Part shown: positions 1 through 10,570 of the stretch, one piece after another
How the letters are laid out: every line of letters starts with the position of its first letter
How positions within the stretch are numbered: the stretch's first letter is position 1
Assembly: GCA_031763025.1 (NCBI GenBank)
Contig: JASSKH010000027.1
Coordinates: 9,918,241-9,982,240 of the forward strand
From: Macrocystis pyrifera
Lineage: Eukaryota > Sar > Phaeophyceae > Laminariales > Laminariaceae
Direction: 5' to 3'
DNA length: 64,000 nucleotides
Translations under genes and position numbers: made by a program
The notes under the pieces: generated by a model
Told to the model about the DNA's origin: nothing
Seen by the model: the letters and a program-made list of their open reading frames with translations, nothing else
Databases searched by the model: none

Positions 1-27
1 TCTCGCATTCATCAACAATCCTTCCTG

Positions 28-156
28 TTACGGGGGTCCATAGTTAATAGGACCTATGGTTCACATAAATACCTACCATGTATTTACCTATTTTTACTAC
101 CAACAGTTGGTCCTGCTAACAATATTTGGTCCTATTTACTGTGGTCCCCCCCGTAA
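28..156. mobile_element. TA-MITE copy 1 (foldback, with internal duplication)
   Basis: First of about 19 copies of a ~110-bp foldback element ('TA-MITE'). It begins TTACGGGGGTCCATAGT and ends with the near-complement ACTGTGGTCCCCCCGTAA. The core has the family's motifs: AGGACCTATGG, a T/A-rich middle, and TTTGGTCCTATTTACT. This copy is longer than the others because the 'TTGGTCCT..TAACAA' segment of the right half is partly duplicated. It has no coding capacity, so it is non-autonomous. The TA-flanked ends fit Tc1/mariner-type mobility (inference). Confidence 0.85.
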
Positions 157-235
157 AAGAAGTATGGAAGCCCAGTGTCAATCGGGTAGTTGGCACCTCC
201 GCGCCCGGGAAACTGGTAGGGCGACTAATAATGAC

Positions 236-1394
236 TAATACGGGGGTCCATAGTTAACAGGACCAAATATTGTTAGTAAAAATAGGTAAATACATAGGTA
301 TTTATCAAGGGTGTGTTCGGTACGGTACTACCGAGGCCTACCGGCGGTAAAATACCGCCGGTATACCTGTACCGAGAGGATTCGGTACGTTCGGTCTGGA
401 GTTCTATACCGTACCGACAATTTCGGTACGTTCGGTCTGGAGTTCTATACCCTACCGAACATTTCGGTACGTTCGGCACGATGTCCGTACCCTTACCGGC
501 GGTATCGGTATGATACACCGTACCGATACCAAGAAGCTCGGTATGTTCGGTACGATGCCCATACCGGTACCGAGAATTTCGGTACGTTCGGTACCATGTC
601 CATACCCTTACCGAGAACCTCGGTACGTTCGGTACCATGTCCATATCGTACCGGCGGTATCGGTATGACACACGTACCGATACCGAGCTTATACCCTACC
701 GAGAGTACCGATCCCGGGCTAATCGGGAAGTTAGGCTCGGGACAACCCGGTGCCGGTACAGTACCGCCACACACATAGCACGCAGCAGCACAGCAGCACA
801 GCAGCGTACCCTGCCTCATCGGTACAGCGGCCCTCATGAGCACCACAACACCCCCCCCCCCAGCAACAACGACAATGATGACCCCGCCGCTGGCGACCAA
901 AGCTCATCATTGCCAGCGCCGGCACACACATTCTTGATGGGCAATACCATGGTACTGCTGTGGAGCGACGCTCGGTTTGACAAATACCGCTGGTATCTGC
1001 GGTACGGTACCGGTATGGAGGTCTATACCGTACCGAGAATTTCGGTACGTTCGGTATGGAGTTCTAAATCGTACCGAGAATTTCGGTACGTTCGGTCTGG
1101 AGTTCTATACCCTACCGAAAACTTCGGTACGTTCGGCACGATGTCCGTACCCTTACCGGCGGTATCGGTATGATACACCGTACCGATACCGAGAAGCTCG
1201 GTATGTTCGGTACGATGCCCATACCGGTACCGAGAATTTCGGTACGTTCGGTACCATGTCCATACCCTTACCGAGAATTTCGGTACGTTCGGTACCATGT
1301 CCATACCGGTACCGAGCGTACCCGTACCGTACCGAACACACCCTTGGTATTTATGTAAACCATAGGTCCTGTTAACTATGGACCCCCGTAATAA
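236..1394. mobile_element. TA-MITE copy 2, split by a hAT-like insertion
   Basis: The left half (236-305) carries TACGGGGGTCCATAGTTAA and GGACCAAATATTG. The right half (1347-1394) carries CATAGGTCCTGTTAACT and GGACCCCCGTAATA. Together the halves rebuild an ordinary ~115-bp TA-MITE. The 1,041 bp between them is a separate element with its own terminal repeats and target duplication (next entry), so this is an ordinary MITE used as an insertion target. Confidence 0.85.
306..1346. mobile_element. Non-autonomous hAT-like DNA transposon with internal GGTACG-rich repeats
   Basis: The ends are perfect inverted repeats starting CAAGGGTGTGTTCGG (306 onward; complement ending at 1346). They are flanked by an 8-bp direct repeat, GTATTTAT, at 298-305 and 1347-1354. 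An 8-bp duplication and CA..TG-type termini fit the hAT superfamily. There is no transposase. The interior is almost all short direct and inverted units of the type TTCGGTACGTTCGGTA / TACCGAGAA. A ~220-bp block at about 420-650 is repeated at about 1081-1300, and a distinct ~260-bp core (about 720-985, with CAGCAG repeats) sits between. The open frames over this region are products of the repeats. Confidence 0.82.
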
Positions 1395-2030
1395 GTTGTT
1401 GGTGACCTCACCCTTTTGAGGCAAACAGCAGCAGTCCCGCCGTCTTGTGGGGGACAAACCACAACAGATCCTAATAAGTAGTTTGCCCCCAAAAAGCAGG
1501 ACGACGACTGCAGTACTATAAACGCACCGACCGACTCACAACAATAAGCGGTTCCGTGTATGAATAGCAAATGCAGATTATTCAATTAATGTCCTGAAGT
1601 TTTCAATGTTCCGCCTCCTCTCTCCACGGAGGAATCATTCGTCGTGGGGGATACGCGGCGTGGTAGGGGCTCCCCTCTCCTTCCCTGGCAGGGTATACGA
1701 ATTGTTGCCGTACACAAGAATAAATATAAAAAATAGTTGAGCTCACGCGAACTACTGCCATATGATGCGCGCTACATTTGCACGTTCTCTGGGTTGGTTA
1801 CAACCAGGTGCGCGCTACTGCTGTTGTTTGTGAGTTGTGGATAATAATAAATGGATGTGGGTATGTATGGTATACTGCTGTACGGATACACTGCTGCCAG
1901 GCAGCGGCGGGGGAGGGGGAAGTGTGTGCCCAGTTGAAGGTCCTCCGTGGAAGCGTAAATGAATGAGTTATTGTGAGCCCCCGGCGAGTGCACATCTGTG
2001 AGGACCATACTACCACTTTTCAGTTGGTAT
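1395..2030. other. Intergenic stretch with a degenerate TTAA-type MITE
   Basis: No gene is recognisable. Around 1408-1522 GCAGTCCCG and GGGGGACAAACCAC face GTAGTTTGCCCCCAAAAAG and GACTGCAG. That is the arrangement of the piggyBac-like MITE seen better at 53639-53742, so a decayed copy is likely. The remainder shows nothing I can name. Confidence 0.4.
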
Positions 2031-2031
2031 A

Positions 2032-2146
2032 ATTACGGGGGGCCGTAGTAAATAGGACCTACGGTATACACACAAAAACCTATATATATTTCCCTGTTTT
2101 TACTAACTATATTTGGTCCTATTTACTATGGTCCCCCTTACGTAAT
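2032..2146. mobile_element. TA-MITE copy 3
   Basis: Foldback element with ATTACGGGGGGCCGTAGTA at the left, TTTGGTCCTATTTACTATGG at the right and the usual T/A-rich centre. The right terminus is slightly altered (CCCCCTTACGTAAT). Confidence 0.85.
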
Positions 2147-2837
2147 GTGTTAGACAGTTTTGTTTTCGTTGTTGTGTCCGCCATCCGGCAGCATGAGAGA
2201 CTAGCTTCATCAACGCCGATCACACCCTCACTCATTACCAACATGAATTCCCAGAAAAAGCACAAGAAAGCCGCTCAAGGGGAACGAATAAAAAATACAA
2301 CAACACCTATTAATACTACCTGATACGCAAGGAATACGTACGTACGGCGCGGGCAAAACATGATCCTATTACGTATTACGGGGGTCCATAGTTAGTAGGA
2401 CCAAATATTGTTAGTAAAAATACGTAAATATATAGGTTTTTATGTATCCCATAGGTCCTATTAACTACGTATGGACCCTCGTAATAGTACATCCTTGTTT
2501 CGATCGCTATATATCTCGCGGTCCCAAAATAAAGCGGTTGACAGAAGTAAAAATAGTATGTTCCTGGAAGATTTTTCTTGGTGTGGAAGAAAGAAGTTCC
2601 GTTGGGGAGAAACTTTTGCGAGGCGCCATCCCCACCACCACCACACCGCTAGCAGATTGGATGCGACAGAAAGCTGCGTCATCATCATCATTATCACTCT
2701 CATCCTCCCGGACGGGCCATTGCACCATCGCTCGAGCAACGAGGACGCGCGAGTGACACACTTGTTTCTTACGGTGTTGGAGGAGCTGCTTACACACTAC
2801 AGTACAGCACACATCTATACCGCCTGGTGTACAATAT
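2147..2837. other. Unassigned stretch containing TA-MITE copy 4
   Basis: A complete TA-MITE lies at 2374-2486. It begins TATTACGGGGGTCCATAGT, ends CTCGTAATA, and has an extra ACGT near the right TIR. No coding region is seen in 2487-2837. TATTAATA at 2308-2315 belongs to the TA-word set described in the findings. Confidence 0.6.
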
Positions 2838-4220
2838 TGTTGTTGTTGTTTTCTTCACATTAAACCGTTCTTTCTACGCGTCGACATCCAGCACAACCAG
2901 TGTCCATGCCGATTCTTCAAACCTAGAGAGATACAAGTTCTGTGGTCACAAAGCTACGCCACAGAGATACTGTTGTTGTTGTTTTCTTCACATTAAACCG
3001 TTCTTTCTACGCGTCGACATCCAGCACAATCAGTGTCCGTGCCGATTCTTCAAACCTAGAGAGATACAAGTTCTGTGGTCACAAAGCTACGCCACAGAGA
3101 TACTACGTTGCCACGTATGTAATGCAATGCCATGTCATCATACTGCGTACGACAGGCACGACATACACATTCCATGACCTAGAGAAACAAAAACGCAACA
3201 AAGAGAAAAAACAAAAACAAAAACAAAGACAATTCGGAAGAGAAAATAAACAAAAAAGAAACTAAAATATACCTGGTATATGTATATACTTCAGTATAGC
3301 AACAAACCATCGTACCCCCACGTAGGGGACGTGGCAGACACTTGGAAAGAACGAGCTGGAAAAAAAAAGAAAAAGAAGAAAACACCACTAGTCGTCAACA
3401 GAGTAAGACTAAGAACCAAGGCAGCAAGGTAAAAATAACAGTCAAACCAAACAAAGCACAAGGCATGCTCCAGGTAGCGGCAGCAGTTTATGGTACGAGT
3501 AGCACAGCCAGGGTCTCCCTGCTGGCCCGCCTGGTACCTTGCTACCCTGTCGGCCACCATCGTCCAGCGTTCGTCAACTATGCCCGGCCCCTCGGCGTCA
3601 GACAGTACGAAACAAGCAGAGCAGGCTCGTCATCCACCCACGCCACACGACTCCTTCAATAAGGCTTATCAATCGAAGAAAGGAAGAGAAATGAAAATCA
3701 CATAGGGTCACCGCAAAGAAGACAATAAAATGAAATAAAAATAAACAAAAACAACAGGAAGACAAAGGAAGACCACGTTCGAACCAGCTGCACCAGTTGG
3801 TGGTGCGAGTAGTATGGGCATGTTCTACTTCTTAGTCTGCCCGGTACCTGGCTACCCTATCTGCCATCTCCTTCCTACTTTCGTCCACTGCAGTTTCCCT
3901 GCTGCTCCTCTTCCCCCCCCTCTCCGCATTCCCTTGGTCGGGTTTTCTGCTACTCCTCTTGTTGCCCCTCCTCCCCCCATTCCCTTGGACACCACCCACG
4001 GCGGATGCGCGGCGCTGCCTGCTCAGCTCAGCCTCAGCCTCGTGCCACCTCACCATGCACCGTTCGGCTGCTTCCAGGATCCCCCGGTACCACTTCCCCG
4101 CCTTTTTTGCAGCAGTGGGCCACAGTGCGGTCTCAACTCCAAACACCAAGGGAGCAAGTTCCGTTGACCCTTCGGTGGCGCGGAACTCCCTAAGGTCTTC
4201 GACTATGGGTAACAACCCAT
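2838..4220 (-). mobile_element. LINE family A, 3' fragment
   Basis: Read on the minus strand, this matches, segment by segment, the decayed LINE in the ALDH intron at about 57.1-58.3 kb. Shared landmarks are the CCAGCTGCA region, the Pro/Arg-rich stretch and the GAAGGTCTTCGA block. The minus-strand frame 4215-3832 gives the end of the reverse-transcriptase polyprotein ('KWYRGILEAAERC...', then Arg/Gly-rich repeats). At the far 3' side a ~133-bp block (CACATTAAACCGTTC to GCCACAGAGATAC) is duplicated in tandem at 2838-2971 and 2971-3104. A diverged copy lies at about 57180-57310. The element is 5'-truncated and not functional. Confidence 0.7.
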
Positions 4221-5284
4221 ATATAATAAAGAAAGGCCACAGTCTGAAGATTTTTCAGGAAAATGCGCATTCGGGAGACGCTGTCTGTCCGTGCCGAAGT
4301 CACTGCTGTAGTAGTGTAGAAAACAGAACGCACCCGTTCTCAAGCGAGAAATCCAACCCCTGGACCACCAGCTTCCCTCTCTTTTCTTGCTGTTAATTGA
4401 GCACAGTCACGCCTGATGTGATGATGGAGTTTCATATCTACCGCATAGGAACGTACATATACCCGTTCGCGAATCTTCTACGGTTACACGCGTAGCGTTT
4501 TTGAGAACAGCTCGTATGCGAATCTTGTATGGCTACACGCACGTAGCGCTTTGGGTATCTTCTTCATGGGAATACTCGTATCTGCGTACCAGGTTAGTTT
4601 TGTTCGGCATCTGGGCTGAGTTATGTCCCAAACGAAGCCCGCCCTCGCTCGCTCGAGTTCTCTCTTTCCCTCAACTCACTTGTGGAGCAATAATAAGAAG
4701 TTCGTGAACTACAAGCAGCGTGCTCTACCCAGCATCGACATCCCTGTGCCTCTTACCAGCCTCTATCTCTGCACCCCCCACTTCACACCTGAGGCCTACG
4801 GTACGTACGTATGTATGTATCTATGTGTGTGTGACGGACGGACGGACCGACGGACCGACGAACAAACATTTCATGATTGCCGATATAAACCCCACAGCGT
4901 CGAAGCACTGGGAGAATACGGCGGTGTCCTGTAGTATATGCTGCTGTCTGTACAACTAACTCTGGACTGAAATGTTGGGACCGTCGGGTGATTCGTACAT
5001 GCAGAAAATAACGGTCCGCATCGTTGTACCTGAAGGCGTCCTTATTGCAATAGCTATAAAGTAGTTTGCTGGTCGGTGTTATTTGCACAGTTACTTGCGA
5101 GGTAGCTACAGTATTAATAGTACGCACTTCTTTTTTTCTTTCCATAGCTTGCAGGAGCTTTTTTTTTCAATTTATTTTCTTCGTCCTTCCCCGGGTAGTG
5201 GCTTACGTACGTACGTACGAGTTGATGGTACGAGGACAACGAACGCCTGTTTGTGTTCTCCCCCCCTTTTCGGCTTGCGACACG

Positions 5285-5323
<39 letters not shown>

Positions 5324-5691
5324 CGGGAATTCAATTCAACTATACAAGCATCCCGAAGTGGGACCTTGTAGGTCCTTATCTTTCCGTCTAGAGCGGTAGA
5401 GGGCCAAGGCCGAAGACGAGACCTGGTCCCTCTCCTTGTTGCCTTGTGGTCGCCATCGTGCTGTGTTTTCCATCTCTTCTTGTGTTGTTCTCCTTGGGCG
5501 TCGCTGCAGCCGTTCTTTTCTACATCATCATCGAGCCGTCGCGCTGTTTTCTTTCCGTCTCTTCTTCTTATAGCGTTGCTGCACCCGCTCTTTTTCTACA
5601 CTAAGCCATCGTGCCGTTTTCCACAGCAGAGTATGCCTTTTTTTTCTTGGCGTCGTTACAGCCATCGTGTTTCTACGCTAAACATCTGGTA
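4221..5691. other. Unassigned stretch with a 38-bp poly-C run
   Basis: No recognisable gene. It contains two loosely repeated ~45-bp units at about 4470-4550 (CGAATCTT..TACACGC..GTAGCG), a short GTAT/GACG microsatellite at about 4803-4862, and an uninterrupted C run at 5285-5322. TA-rich and T-rich patches occur at 5125-5185. Confidence 0.4.
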
Positions 5692-5776
5692 CTGCAGCAG
5701 TCCCGCTTTGGAGGCTTACCACTCTAATTCCAAGTAGTTTGTCCCCCAGACGGGACTGCGGTCCTAAAAGAGTTAA
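5692..5776. mobile_element. piggyBac-like TTAA MITE (left end decayed)
   Basis: The right half is well preserved: AAGTAGTTTGTCCCCCAGAC, then GGGACTGCGGTCCTAAAAG, closing on TTAA at 5773-5776. The left half (GCAGCAGTCCCGCTTTGG) is its imperfect complement. It is the same family as the copies at 29607, 46896, 49602 and 53639. Confidence 0.6.
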
Positions 5777-5859
5777 GCTCTTTAGGATTCCACCCCCGCT
5801 GTACCCCCGTTCAGGAGACCCCCCCCCCCCCCTCATTCCCTCATTCGACGCTACCATCC

Positions 5860-6119
5860 TTGAGCAAGAAAGTCCGCACAAGGTACCAAAGCCCGCCCCA
5901 CGAACGGTTCTTAGTATGTAGGATGCAGCTCACCCTTCGTGCGACGCTCGCCGAACACCTCACGGCGCTTCGCACGCGCTTGGTGCAAGCAATGCCTACC
6001 TGGTATGTGAAAACATGACGTGCTCCGTCCGGGTGTTGTAAGGATGCGAGAGTCTATGGTTAAACGACTACGACCTTGCTAAACAATGAGTAGACCCCTC
6101 CCCCCCCCCCCCCCCCCCC
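5860..6119 (+). mobile_element. C-tailed SINE (SINE-C), 5'-truncated
   Basis: Shares GGTTCTTAGTA, GGATGCAGCTCACCC, CACCTCACGGCGCTTCGC, GACGTGCTCCGTCC and the AATGAGTA end with the near full-length copies at 38125-38637 and 45591-46117. It ends in a run of C (about 6099-6119) instead of A. A further ~40-bp tail-only copy (ACTACGGCCATG..GAGTACCACCCC) follows directly to about 6160. Confidence 0.72.
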
Positions 6120-6160
6120 TATATGACTACGGCCATGTACGATAAAGAGTACCACCCCTC

Positions 6161-6881
6161 CCGCCCCCCCTCACGCGGGAGGGATAGCGTAGTTGAGAAC
6201 GTATGGAAGGGTGTAGGAGGAAACCAGGAAGAAATGATGTTCGCAGATAAGTTTGGGAGGTACATGGCGGAAGTAGAAGAAAGGGTAGAAACAAGGGAAA
6301 AGCTAGCGCTAAGGAACAAAGTGAAATAGGAGAAACACGCAGAGATATGCGGGGGGTTAAACGAAAGGACATGAATGAGAACGTATTTGCACGGCCCGAT
6401 GGACTTCGCGAAAACGCTGAATCTGATACTTCGTGTAAGTGACCTGGACCTGCCAGAAAGAAGAAAGAGGTATACCAGTAGCCGGGAGGAGGAGGAAGTA
6501 GATGCACAGATGTGCCCGTGTGGCAAAGCGGTAGAGTAGAAATCACAGAGTAGGAGAATGTGAAACATACAAGGAGAAACAGGATGTGTTAGAAGAGGAG
6601 ATAAGGGATATAGACGAATGTGGCATGGAGGAGTATGGTACACTAGATAGCAGCGAGAAAACGATCGCTATTCTAGTAGAAGATAGACGGTGGCCACAGG
6701 CGGCGAAACACGAGGGGGATAAGATTAGCAAAAAAGTTCCTATGTAGTATATGAAAACAACGTAATGAGTGCCCACGTGTTGGAGGTGTCTCTATTAGGA
6801 GTAGGAACGGTGCTCCGTCTCGAAAGGGATGCGTGGTCAATGGTCATATGACTAAGGCAAGCAACAAATGAGTACGTCCCG

Positions 6882-6926
<45 letters not shown>
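6161..6926 (+). mobile_element. LINE family C, 3' fragment with poly-C tail
   Basis: Decayed copy, in the opposite orientation, of the LINE at 10571-11946. The two share, with point differences, the block encoding the Cys/His knuckle (ATGTGCCCGTGTGGCAAAGC), the acidic C-terminus and the 3' UTR (GGAACGGTGCTCCGTCTCG, ACAAATGAGTAC). An in-frame TAG interrupts the knuckle region here. The 3' end is CAACAAATGAGTAC followed by an extremely long C run (about 6882-6926). Confidence 0.75.
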
Positions 6927-6993
6927 TCCCCTCTCACCCGCCCCTCTCTCTTTTTATTCACACTTTATGGTCGGTTGCATGAAGCCCCCTCCG

Positions 6994-7530
6994 TTTTTTT
7001 TTTTTTTTTTTTTAATCCTCCGGCGGATTGGTAAAAAAATAGCTTAAGCTCACCACACTTCCACGTTCCAATTTTGTGTCGTGTGTCAATTTAGCCCATA
7101 GCTCCCGTTGTAACATCAGAACAGGCTGTTGTTACCCCTGGAGTTTGGGTACGTTGACCCGACCTGACCCCCGAGAGGAGCAGGTGCGGTGGAGATAGCC
7201 ACCCAGGAGAGTCATCTCTCCCGGGTAGTGTGGGACTTGCGCGAGCTCACCCACTAACAAAAAAACCGAGGCTATGAGGCCTTCCCGCCGGACTTGGTCC
7301 AGTTACGGTCCACCCTACCCGTTGGGGCGTTGGTCTCCAGCCGTTGAGGTCCCATGGGATGCCGAGGACGAGCGTTACTGGCACCTCTCACAGCAGTAGC
7401 CACTGACACTGACACGCCACCAGCTAATGGTAGTGGCGCATCATACATTCTCTTCGCTTTTATCTGGTTCCGCCACAGCCCTTAACAGGTGGCAGAAAAA
7501 CACGAAGGGAGACGTCTCATTAGGGCACGG
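6994..7530 (-). mobile_element. A-tailed retroposon family Z
   Basis: On the minus strand it ends in CCAATCCGCCGGAGGATT followed by a poly-A tail (T run at 6994-7013 on the plus strand). The same terminal ~75 bp recurs at about 10160-10260 and 49545-49720, each time next to a T run. The body is non-coding as far as I can see. The 5' limit is not defined; 7530 is approximate. Confidence 0.55.
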
Positions 7531-8914
7531 AAAAAAGAGAAAAAAACAACGCTAAATAGGCATCATTTTAAGATCTTAAGGGAGAAAGCCCGGCACAAAA
7601 AGCTTCTTTTTTTTCGGCGTTTTTTGGTAGGGTTCGGTGCGATCTAGACACCGCGATGAAAGAAATCATCGGGGGGGGGGGGGGGTTTGCCGCGCAGACC
7701 GAGAAAGTGGTCCACACTCGACGATAGAATTGGTAATCTAAACGGCGACAAGAACCGTGAGAAGCAAGGACAGTAATCAGAAAAAAAAAAAGTTAGGATG
7801 TCGATCAAAAATTTGGAGAGGGTTCTGGATAGAGATGGCCGCGACAGGACTAGTACGAGTGATTCTGGCAGCGGCGAGAGGAGAGAAGCCACAAAGAGAG
7901 AGGGAGGAGGGAGGAGGGGGGGGGGGTATCTTGGAAACGAAAGCCGTGGGGGTACTGAATTGACCTGGGGGGGGGAAAGGAGGACGCCCAGATTGGTGGC
8001 GCTCATGAGGTTGCTACGAGGGATACATACAGCATTCAGTACAGTAACAGAGTTGGACGGGAGAGGGTGGCGGTTTCAAACAGAGAGCAGGCGGAATGAG
8101 CGGAAAACATCGCAACCGAAATGGGCTGCGCCCAACAACAGCTATTTCATGGATGGATACCGAGATATCTGGATAGATGATATAGCACGCTAACGATTGC
8201 AAGCCTCACGGCCTCTTTCACTTCGGATGGGGATTCCAGAAAACATGGAAAGTAGTCCTGTACTTCGGGAAGACGCCACGCTCTAGGTAGGGTGGCCCCG
8301 AAAACTTCGGGAAGTGCACTATGTGCGGGCCGAAGACACTCCCTTGGGAGGGCGACAAAACACAGCCAGCACTCCAAAATCGTACCAAGTACGAGGTAGG
8401 AATCTCAGGTTGGAGGATGCCGGTGTATGCAGGAGTAAGGGTGGAGACAGTGGACCGGAAAAAGGAAAAAGAAGAGACGGCTCGATGAAAATATATGGTG
8501 GCGGAGCCAAAGGACTCTGACGCATCACAAAAAACAACTATAATATATATACGCATCATAAGAGCAAAAACGCGGATGATCACGAACCCCGATCGTAAAA
8601 AACGGCCACGTCACAAACACAACCACAACCACAAAAAAAAAACGAAACGAAGAGGAGGCGGTTATAGCGCATAGAAGGGGTATCATACATATATATGTAA
8701 TATATGTATCATACATTTCGTTATCATATGTACGTGAATATTTTCCGTTTTTTTTGCCGTGGCCATTGTTAACTTTCATCCATTCTAGAAGATTGGAGCC
8801 TATATTACAGCCCAAAAAGAGCGTTGAGTTCATGCAGGAGGGGTTCGATCGTTTTTCAGTGAGCGTTTTATTTCTCGACAACGGGAAAAGTGGGTGCTAT
8901 GAAGAGCCGAAAAT
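7531..8914. other. Unassigned stretch
   Basis: No gene recognised. An ORF-like remnant on the plus strand at about 8220-8520 includes a Cys pair (KCTMCGPK) and a basic tail, which could be a decayed transposable-element protein, but a stop interrupts it and I cannot name it. Short G runs occur at 7672-7685 and 7916-7926. Confidence 0.3.
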
Positions 8915-9145
8915 GACAGTTTCGGAAGAGGCCTCTACCTCGACCAGATATTTCCGAAAATACCTTAACGTTCTACTTTAAAGTCGAACACGACAGTTTC
9001 GGAAGAGGCCTCTCTACCTCGACCAGATATTTCCGAAAACACCCTAATGTTCTACTTTTAAGAGTCGAACATGGCAGTTTCGGAAGAGGCCTCTACCTCG
9101 ACCAGATCTTTCCGAGAACGCCTTATGATTCTCGACTTTAACGCC
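8915..9145. repeat. Tandem repeat, about 3 copies of a ~79-bp unit
   Basis: GACAGTTTCGGAAGAGGCC starts units at 8915 and 8992, and a variant (GGCAG..) at 9073. Each continues with CTACCTCGACCAGATATTTC and a TTCTACTTT end. Confidence 0.85.
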
Positions 9146-9210
9146 GTTAACCGCTGTCGGAAAAAAAAAAACGATCGCACCCCCTGCGATGCGAACGCGA
9201 CGGTCTGTAC

Positions 9211-9318
9211 TATTGCTGGGGACCATAGTAAATAGGACCAAATATTGTCAGTAAAAATAGGGAAACATATAGTTTTTTGTGTGTGCCGTAGGTCCTGTTT
9301 ACTATGGTCTCCCGTAAT
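9211..9318. mobile_element. TA-MITE copy 5
   Basis: Foldback element in the opposite orientation to copy 1 (GGGGACCATAGTAAATAGG to GTTTACTATGGTCTCCCGTA). The left terminal bases are altered (TATTGCTGGGG). Confidence 0.85.
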
Positions 9319-9702
9319 GCGGTCTTGCGGTAATGGCCAAAGGTGCTACTTTACATGAAAGTAGCAGTCCTTTCGGGCGCATCAAGGTCTCTGTTGGCCT
9401 GCAACACACCACTTTTTCGGGAGATTTATGGGAACGAGAACCAGATGTGCTGTTGTGAACATGCTGTAGGGGGATACCTGGCAAATTGGGTCTATCGCGG
9501 TTTCTGATTCTTACCACATATGCCCCCCGCGAAACAGTGGTGTTGTGTGATGACGATGATGATGAGGGTGAGGATGATCATGATCATGATGACGATGATG
9601 ACGATGAAGATGCTGAGGATGATGATGGCGACGATAATGATGTTCTCACACTATTATAGCCCATTCTCCTTAAATATAGCCCATGGTGTAGGGGGAGGGA
9701 GG
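9319..9702. other. Unassigned stretch with a GAT-rich microsatellite
   Basis: About 9545-9645 is an imperfect GATGAT / GATGAC microsatellite. Nothing else is recognisable. Confidence 0.45.
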
Positions 9703-9860
9703 GTGTACTCATTGTCATGCGTGGGAGTCGTATGACCATAGAGACCTTCGTACCCCTGCAGTGCCGGGACGGACCAGGTCGGGTCTTCACCGACCAGACA
9801 AGCATTGCTTGCACCAAGCGTAGGGGCGGGGGAGTGTACTCATTATCATGCATGGGGGGG
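9703..9860 (-). mobile_element. C-tailed SINE (SINE-C) 3' fragments, two
   Basis: In minus orientation, the plus strand reads GTACTCATTGTCATGC, GTCGTATGACCATAGA, GTGCCGGGACGGACC and TTCACCGACCAGACA, the complement of the SINE-C 3' end. A second tail-only fragment with a G run follows at about 9832-9860. Confidence 0.65.
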
Positions 9861-10159
9861 GGCTATGGTCAAGGTGTCATGTCGTAGTCTCCTATACATT
9901 ATAAAACAAAAAACAAACAACAAAAGCAGCTGTGAGTGAGATCGAGGATTTCGTCGAAACTCATCGTTGACGCGTTCTACGATGGAGGTAGCACATTTCC
10001 GCTAAAAAAAACGATTTTCTGAATGACGGGGCTCCTTAACCCATAATCGTCGGAGTGCCAATCTTGTTTCCAAAAAATGACGATTTTGTATACCCGGGCC
10101 ATGGGACTATTCATCGGGATGCAATTTGCCTTTTGCTTTTTGCTTTTTGCTTTTTGCTT
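9861..10159. other. Unassigned stretch
   Basis: No gene recognised. A TTTTGC-type microsatellite (10126-10165) leads into the poly-A side of the next retroposon. Confidence 0.35.
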
Positions 10160-10350
10160 TTTTTGCCTTTTTTTTTATCCTCCGGCGGATTGGTAAAAAT
10201 AAAGCTTAAGCTCACCACACTTCCACGTTCCAATTTCGTGTCGTGTTGCTGAAGTCAGTTTTTCGGGTGAGATATGGAGTTCCTTAAGTGAGGAAGGAGC
10301 CTCAGAAAAATTAGGTTGAACCTCTATCGTACAACGCCTCCGTCGTTGCT
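10160..10350 (-). mobile_element. A-tailed retroposon family Z, short copy
   Basis: The T run at about 10164-10176 followed by ATCCTCCGGCGGATTGGTAA and GCTTAAGCTCACCACAC is the same end as at 7014. After about 10250 it diverges from that copy, so the two share mainly the 3' end. Confidence 0.55.
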
Positions 10351-10570
10351 GGCTGTGATGCACCAGCTTAATCGAAGCAATACTACCCGAGGATTCACTG
10401 CACGTCTCGGACAGACCATCGCATCCCAACCGTCATCGTGATCTACATCAGCAGATCTTTCAAGACAGATGTATCTGTTTCCGATCTTGTATTTTTTATT
10501 TCTAGCCAATTGGACAAGGGCGCCCGAAAAAAAAAGAATGTGAACCGTCACGGTTTTTTTTTCGCTAGAC

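Noticed and set aside
311-1375. Overlapping 60-180-codon Arg/Tyr/Gly-rich ORFs
   Set aside because: They arise from the CGGTACGTT repeats inside the hAT-like element and are open in several frames on both strands.
5997-6005. TACCTGGTA inside a SINE-C copy
   Set aside because: Here the word arises by base changes in the SINE's own CTGCCTGGTCGGTG segment, so it is not evidence for an insertion footprint.
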